Assembly: GCA_020852175.1 (NCBI GenBank) | Contig: JADZBH010000065.1 | Span: 1-36,917, forward strand | Source: Bryobacterales bacterium | Lineage (GTDB): Bacteria; Acidobacteriota; Terriglobia; Bryobacterales; Bryobacteraceae | Reading direction: 5' to 3' | DNA: 36,917 bases | Part shown: one piece after another, positions 32,482 to 36,917 of the stretch | Numbering within the stretch: position 1 is the stretch's first letter | Layout: each line of letters begins with the position of its first letter | The notes under the pieces: generated by a model | What the model saw: the letters and a program-made list of their open reading frames with translations, nothing else | What the model was told of the DNA's origin: nothing | Database searches by the model: none | Program-made: the position numbers and the translations under genes

Positions 32482-32506
32482 CTGGCAAGGTGTCAGACCT
32501 TGCCAG
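32482..32506. terminator. 10-bp perfect hairpin overlapping the atpC stop
   Basis: CTGGCAAGGT (32482-32491) and ACCTTGCCAG (32497-32506) pair perfectly around a 5-base loop. On the minus strand the first arm is made from the last codons of atpC (ending GKV) and its stop codon lies in the loop. On the plus strand it lies 10 bases after the 31639 gene. A T-tract is missing on both sides, so it is better seen as a bidirectional end or RNA-stability hairpin than a standard terminator. Confidence 0.6.
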
Positions 32507-32906
32507 TGGCCTTGGCCGTATCCAAACGGGCCTGGGCCCGCTTCATTGCGTTGAGTGCGCGGGCCACGTCGATGGCTTCCGTAAGGCGCAGGCGTTCGCT
32601 GGCGCGTTTGAGAGCCTTTTCGGCCCGGGCGACGTCGATCTCGTTCGCGTTCTCGGCGCGCGTGGCCAGCACACGGACATGATCGTGGTTGATTTCGACG
32701 TAGCCTCCAGCAACCACCACGTCGTGCACGCTGCCGTCGATTTTCTTGTACTTCAGGTCGCCAATGCCGAGTTCTCCCAGCAGCGGGGCGTGGCCCTTCA
32801 GGACGCCGATGTATCCCTGGGCGGCGGGAATCTGCGCCTCCAGCACATGCTCATGAAGCATGAGGCGGTCCGGCGTGGCGACCTCGAGTGTGAATGCGTT
32901 CGACAT
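32493..32906 (-). CDS. atpC: ATP synthase F1 epsilon subunit
   Basis: The predicted product has 137 residues from ATG 32906 (MSNAFTLEVATPDRL). A GTG 15 bases upstream is in frame but not preferred. The first 85 residues form the beta-sandwich (PAAQGYIGVLKGHAPLLGEL and GGYVEINHDHVRVLA), and the last 50 a helical hairpin rich in Ala/Arg/Glu. It couples F1 to the c-ring and inhibits ATP hydrolysis. It is last in the atpHAGDC cluster. Its final codons lie in the hairpin at 32482-32506. Confidence 0.95.
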   Translation of the reverse strand: MSNAFTLEVATPDRLMLHEHVLEAQIPAAQGYIGVLKGHAPLLGELGIGDLKYKKIDGSVHDVVVAGGYVEINHDHVRVLATRAENANEIDVARAEKALKRASERLRLTEAIDVARALNAMKRAQARLDTAKATGKV

Positions 32907-32927
32907 GGGATCAGGCTCCACCCGGGC

Positions 32928-34376
32928 CTAGCCCACCTTCTTCAATTGTTCGCCGCGTTCGAGCACTTCCTCGATGGTGCCCTGCATATAAAAGGCCTGC
33001 TCGGGCACGTCGTCGTGCTTGCCATCGCAAATCTCCTGGAAGCCCTTGATGGTGTCGGCGAGCTTCACGTACTTGCCCTTGAAGCCGGTGAACTGTTCGG
33101 CGACATGGAACGGCTGGGAGAGGAAGCGCTGGATCTTGCGGGCGCGTGAAACCGACTGTTTGTCCTCCTCGGAAAGCTCGTCGATACCGAGAATCGCGAT
33201 GATGTCCTGGAGGTCCTTGTAGCGTTGCAGGATCTGCTTCACGCGTTGCGCCGTGGCGTAGTGCTCCTCGCCGAGCACGCGCGGGTCGAGAATGCGCGAG
33301 GTGGAGGCCAGCGGATCCACGGCCGGGTAGATGCCAAGCGCCGCGATGTCGCGCGACAGGTTGGTGGTGGCGTCCAGGTGGGCGAAGGTGGTGGCCGGAG
33401 CGGGGTCCGTGTAATCGTCGGCGGGCACATAGATGGCCTGCACGGACGTGATGGAGCCCTTGCGGGTGGAGGTGATGCGCTCCTGCATCTCACCCATTTC
33501 GCTGGCCAGGTTGGGCTGGTAGCCGACGGCCGAGGGCATGCGCCCCAGCAGCGCCGAAACCTCGGAGCCGGCCTGGGTGAAGCGGAAGATGTTGTCGATG
33601 AAGAGCAGCACGTCCTGGCCCTCCTCGTCGCGGAAATATTCGGCGACGGTCAGCCCGGTGAGGCCGACACGGAGACGCGCTCCGGGCGGTTCCGTCATCT
33701 GGCCATAGATGAGCGCCACCTTCGACTTGGTGTAGTCGGAGGGATCGAGAATGCCGCCTTCCTGCATTTCCAGCCACAGGTCGTTGCCTTCGCGCGTGCG
33801 CTCGCCCACGCCGGCAAAGACGCTGACACCGCCGTGGTGCATGGCGATGTTGTTGATCAACTCCATGATGACGACGGTCTTGCCCACGCCGGCGCCGCCA
33901 AACAGGCCGATTTTGCCGCCCTTCAGGTAAGGTTCCAGCAGGTCGATCACCTTGATGCCGGTTTCCAGCATCTGCTGGCCGCCGGACTGCTCCTCGAAGC
34001 TGGGAGCCTCGCGGTGAATCGGGTAACGTTGCGGCGTGTCCACCGGGCCCATGCGGTCCACCGGTTCGCCAAGCACGTTGAGCACGCGGCCCAGCGTCTG
34101 CTTGCCGACGGGTACCGTCACGGGGCCGCCAAGGCTCACGGCCTTCATGCCGCGGACAAGTCCGTCGGTCGGCTTCAAGGCGATCGTGCGCACGCGGCCT
34201 TCGCCAATGTGCTGGGCGACCTCGCAGACAATGTCGATCGGCTCCGGCACGGTAAAGCCCTCGCTGGTGATGCGGATGGCTGTATAGATGACGGGGATCT
34301 GTCCTTCTGGGAACTGGATATCGACGGCGGGTCCGGCGACCTGGATAACCTTCCCGATTGCGGTTTCGGTGGACAT
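32928..34376 (-). CDS. atpD: ATP synthase F1 beta subunit
   Basis: The predicted product has 482 residues from ATG 34376 (MSTETAIGKVIQVAGPAVDI); an open extension upstream is not protein-like. The P-loop GGAGVGKT is at 160-167, the downstream catalytic segment LLFIDNIFRFTQAGSEVSAL is intact, and IDELSEEDKQ (the DELSEED loop that contacts gamma) is present. It is the catalytic nucleotide-binding subunit. It is 31 bases from atpG and 21 bases from atpC on the same strand. Confidence 0.98.
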   Translation of the reverse strand: MSTETAIGKVIQVAGPAVDIQFPEGQIPVIYTAIRITSEGFTVPEPIDIVCEVAQHIGEGRVRTIALKPTDGLVRGMKAVSLGGPVTVPVGKQTLGRVLNVLGEPVDRMGPVDTPQRYPIHREAPSFEEQSGGQQMLETGIKVIDLLEPYLKGGKIGLFGGAGVGKTVVIMELINNIAMHHGGVSVFAGVGERTREGNDLWLEMQEGGILDPSDYTKSKVALIYGQMTEPPGARLRVGLTGLTVAEYFRDEEGQDVLLFIDNIFRFTQAGSEVSALLGRMPSAVGYQPNLASEMGEMQERITSTRKGSITSVQAIYVPADDYTDPAPATTFAHLDATTNLSRDIAALGIYPAVDPLASTSRILDPRVLGEEHYATAQRVKQILQRYKDLQDIIAILGIDELSEEDKQSVSRARKIQRFLSQPFHVAEQFTGFKGKYVKLADTIKGFQEICDGKHDDVPEQAFYMQGTIEEVLERGEQLKKVG

Positions 34377-34407
34377 GGGTGATGGCTCCAATGCGGGCCG
34401 GCGCTGT

Positions 34408-35262
<855 letters not shown>

Positions 35263-35277
35263 CGGGGCTCCGGCGGG

Positions 35278-36789
35278 CTAGTTGGCTCCCTGAACGAAGC
35301 GTTCCTTGAATTCCTTGAGGACGGAGCTGATCCGCGCCTTGAGATCGTCGTCGATGGCCTTCTTCTCCCGGATCTCGGTGAGAATCTTCGGGTGGGTGTT
35401 TTCGACGTAGCGGTACAACTCGGACTCGAACCTGCGAACCTGATCGACGGCGAGGTCGTCGAGGAAGGCATTGGTGCCGGCAAAGATGATGAGCACCTGT
35501 TTTTCGACCGGCAGCGGCGAGTAGTTCGGTTGCTTCAGAATCTCCACGAGCCGGGCGCCGCGGGCAAGCTGCTGCTGGCTGGCCTTGTCGAGATCGCTGC
35601 CGAACTGCGCGAAGGCGGCCAGGGCGCGGTATTGGGCCAGTTCCAGACGGAGCGAGCCGGCCACTTGGCGCATGGCCTTGATCTGGGCGCTGCCGCCGAC
35701 GCGGCTCACCGAAATGCCGACGTTCACGGCGGGGCGGATGTTGGAGTTGAACAGGTCCGACTCGAGGAAAATCTGGCCGTCGGTGATCGAAATCACGTTC
35801 GTGGGAATGTAGGCCGACACGTCACCGGCCTGCGTTTCAATGAAAGGCAGCGCGGTGAGCGAACCGCCGCTTTTCAGCTTCGCGGCGCGCTCCAGCAGGC
35901 GCGAGTGGAGATAGAACACGTCGCCGGGGAAGGCTTCGCGGCCCGGAGGACGCCGGAGCAGCAGCGAAATTTCGCGATAGGCGGCGGCGTGCTTGGACAG
36001 GTCGTCGTAGACGGCGAGCGCATGCCCGTTGTTGTCACGGAAGTATTCGCCCATGGCGCAGCCGGAGTAGGGGGCAAGGTATTGCATGGGCGCCGGATCG
36101 GAAGCCGTGGCGGCGACCACGATGGTGTACTCCATCGCGCCGTACTCTTCCAGCGTGCGCACCACCTGGGCCACCGTGGAACGCTTCTGGCCGATGGCGA
36201 CGTAGATACAGATGACGCCGCTGCCCTTTTGATTGATGATCGCGTCCAGGGCGATCGTGGTCTTGCCGGTCTGGCGGTCTCCGATGATCAACTCGCGCTG
36301 GCCGCGGCCGATCGGAATCATCGCGTCGATGGCTTTAATGCCGGTTTGCAGCGGCTCCCTCACGGGCTGGCGGTCCACCACGCCGGGCGCCAGACGCTCG
36401 ATGGCGAAATACTCCGCGGCCTCGATGGGTCCTTTGCCGTCGATCGGGTTGCCGAGGGCATCCACTACGCGGCCAACCAGACCAGGGCCAACCGGCACCG
36501 ACATGATTTTGCCCGTGCGGCGGACCTCGTCGCCCTCCTTGATCGCGTGCGCCTCGCCCAGGAGCACGGCGCCCACCTGATCCTCTTCGAGGTTCAGGGC
36601 GATGCCCGAAACCCCGTGCGGGAATTCGATCATCTCACCGGCCATCACCTGTTCCAGGCCATGCACGCGGGCAATGCCGTCGCCCACGCTGATGACCGAA
36701 CCGACTTCGGCCACGTTCACGGCGGCGTCGTAATTTTCAATCTGCTGGCGCAATACGCGCGCGATTTCGTCTGCTCGGACCTGAGCCAT
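35278..36789 (-). CDS. atpA: ATP synthase F1 alpha subunit
   Basis: The predicted product has 503 residues. RADEIARVLRQQI is the usual N-terminal delta-binding helix, and the P-loop GDRQTGKT is at 170-177. SVSRVGGSAQIKAMRQVAGSLRLELAQ is the typical C-terminal region. It is the non-catalytic nucleotide-binding subunit of F1. AAAGGTAA lies before ATG 36789. It is 21 bases after atpH and in standard order. Confidence 0.98.
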   Translation of the reverse strand: MAQVRADEIARVLRQQIENYDAAVNVAEVGSVISVGDGIARVHGLEQVMAGEMIEFPHGVSGIALNLEEDQVGAVLLGEAHAIKEGDEVRRTGKIMSVPVGPGLVGRVVDALGNPIDGKGPIEAAEYFAIERLAPGVVDRQPVREPLQTGIKAIDAMIPIGRGQRELIIGDRQTGKTTIALDAIINQKGSGVICIYVAIGQKRSTVAQVVRTLEEYGAMEYTIVVAATASDPAPMQYLAPYSGCAMGEYFRDNNGHALAVYDDLSKHAAAYREISLLLRRPPGREAFPGDVFYLHSRLLERAAKLKSGGSLTALPFIETQAGDVSAYIPTNVISITDGQIFLESDLFNSNIRPAVNVGISVSRVGGSAQIKAMRQVAGSLRLELAQYRALAAFAQFGSDLDKASQQQLARGARLVEILKQPNYSPLPVEKQVLIIFAGTNAFLDDLAVDQVRRFESELYRYVENTHPKILTEIREKKAIDDDLKARISSVLKEFKERFVQGAN

Positions 36790-36810
36790 GCGTCGTTACC
36801 TTTTCGTTCT

Positions 36811-36917
36811 TCAGGAGGACAGCCTTTGGCGCAGCACGTCGAGGCGGCCGCGCACGGAGCCATCGTAGATTTTTGAGCCGATGCGGGCCGAAAGGCCGCC
36901 CAGCAAGGATTCTTCCA
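36811..36917 (-). CDS. atpH: ATP synthase delta subunit, 3' end only
   Basis: Only the C-terminal 34 residues are within the window, ending at TGA 36811-36813. They read ESLLGGLSARIGSKIYDGSV and then RGRLDVLRQRL, the conserved C-terminal block of the delta subunit (OSCP), which attaches the peripheral stalk to F1. Position directly before atpA confirms it. Confidence 0.92.
   Translation of the reverse strand, partial: EESLLGGLSARIGSKIYDGSVRGRLDVLRQRLSS

Noticed and set aside
33225..34382. Plus-strand open frame of about 385 codons
   Set aside because: Complement of atpD, with Gly/His/Asp-rich low-complexity translation.
35392..36876. Plus-strand open frame of about 494 codons
   Set aside because: Complement of atpA; the forward product is a well-conserved F1 subunit.

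Overview
The window looks like chromosomal DNA of a GC-rich Acidobacteriota member, most likely of the Solibacter/Bryobacter type. This is an inference. It rests on a very large TonB-dependent receptor with an N-terminal carboxypeptidase-regulatory-like domain (the Oar-like class expanded in that phylum), several short RRSFL-type signal sequences, HEAT-repeat lipoproteins, and the divergence of otherwise ordinary housekeeping genes. No rRNA, tRNA, CRISPR array, insertion sequence, integrase or phage gene was seen.

Region 1 (1-4333, plus strand) is a loose accessory stretch. It holds the 3' end of an unrecognised gene, a decayed HEAT-repeat tail, a HEAT-type lipoprotein gene, a small unknown ORF, and a second long HEAT-repeat lipoprotein gene interrupted by one in-frame TAG. 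Its gaps are wide and it reads as less GC-rich than the rest.

Region 2 (4397-12437) carries a Tat-type secreted clan-A glycoside hydrolase on the plus strand. On the minus strand follow an MprF-type aminoacyl-phosphatidylglycerol synthase translationally coupled to an AcvB/VirJ-type serine hydrolase, a multi-span membrane protein, and the giant TonB-dependent receptor. Region 3 (12438-17559) has a 461-bp gap, ssb and a YkgJ-type cysteine-cluster protein on the minus strand. A plus-strand set follows: an exported VWA-like protein, a methyltransferase with a signal-like N-terminus, and an AhpD-like protein. An S1/P1 nuclease faces them.

Region 4 (17556-23567) is the pheS-pheT operon preceded by a small conserved-looking gene, with the S1/P1 nuclease gene overlapping the end of pheT. 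Next come a class-V aminotransferase and a PAS-GGDEF protein with an altered active-site motif. Region 5 (23686-31117) holds a PAP-like metallophosphoesterase, fabH, a SprT-like metallopeptidase coupled to a TPR protein, and a secreted cluster: an M81 (MlrC-type) peptidase divergent from a Rossmann-like protein that overlaps an M19 dipeptidase gene.

Region 6 (31118-36917) has a two-gene plus-strand unit (a peptidoglycan-binding-domain protein and an unrecognised 277-aa protein). It converges on the 3' end of the F1 ATP synthase operon atpH-A-G-D-C. The most interesting items are the MprF/AcvB pair, the M81/Rossmann/M19 cluster, the PGBD plus unknown pair, the TAG-split HEAT lipoprotein, and a perfect hairpin that overlaps the atpC stop codon.
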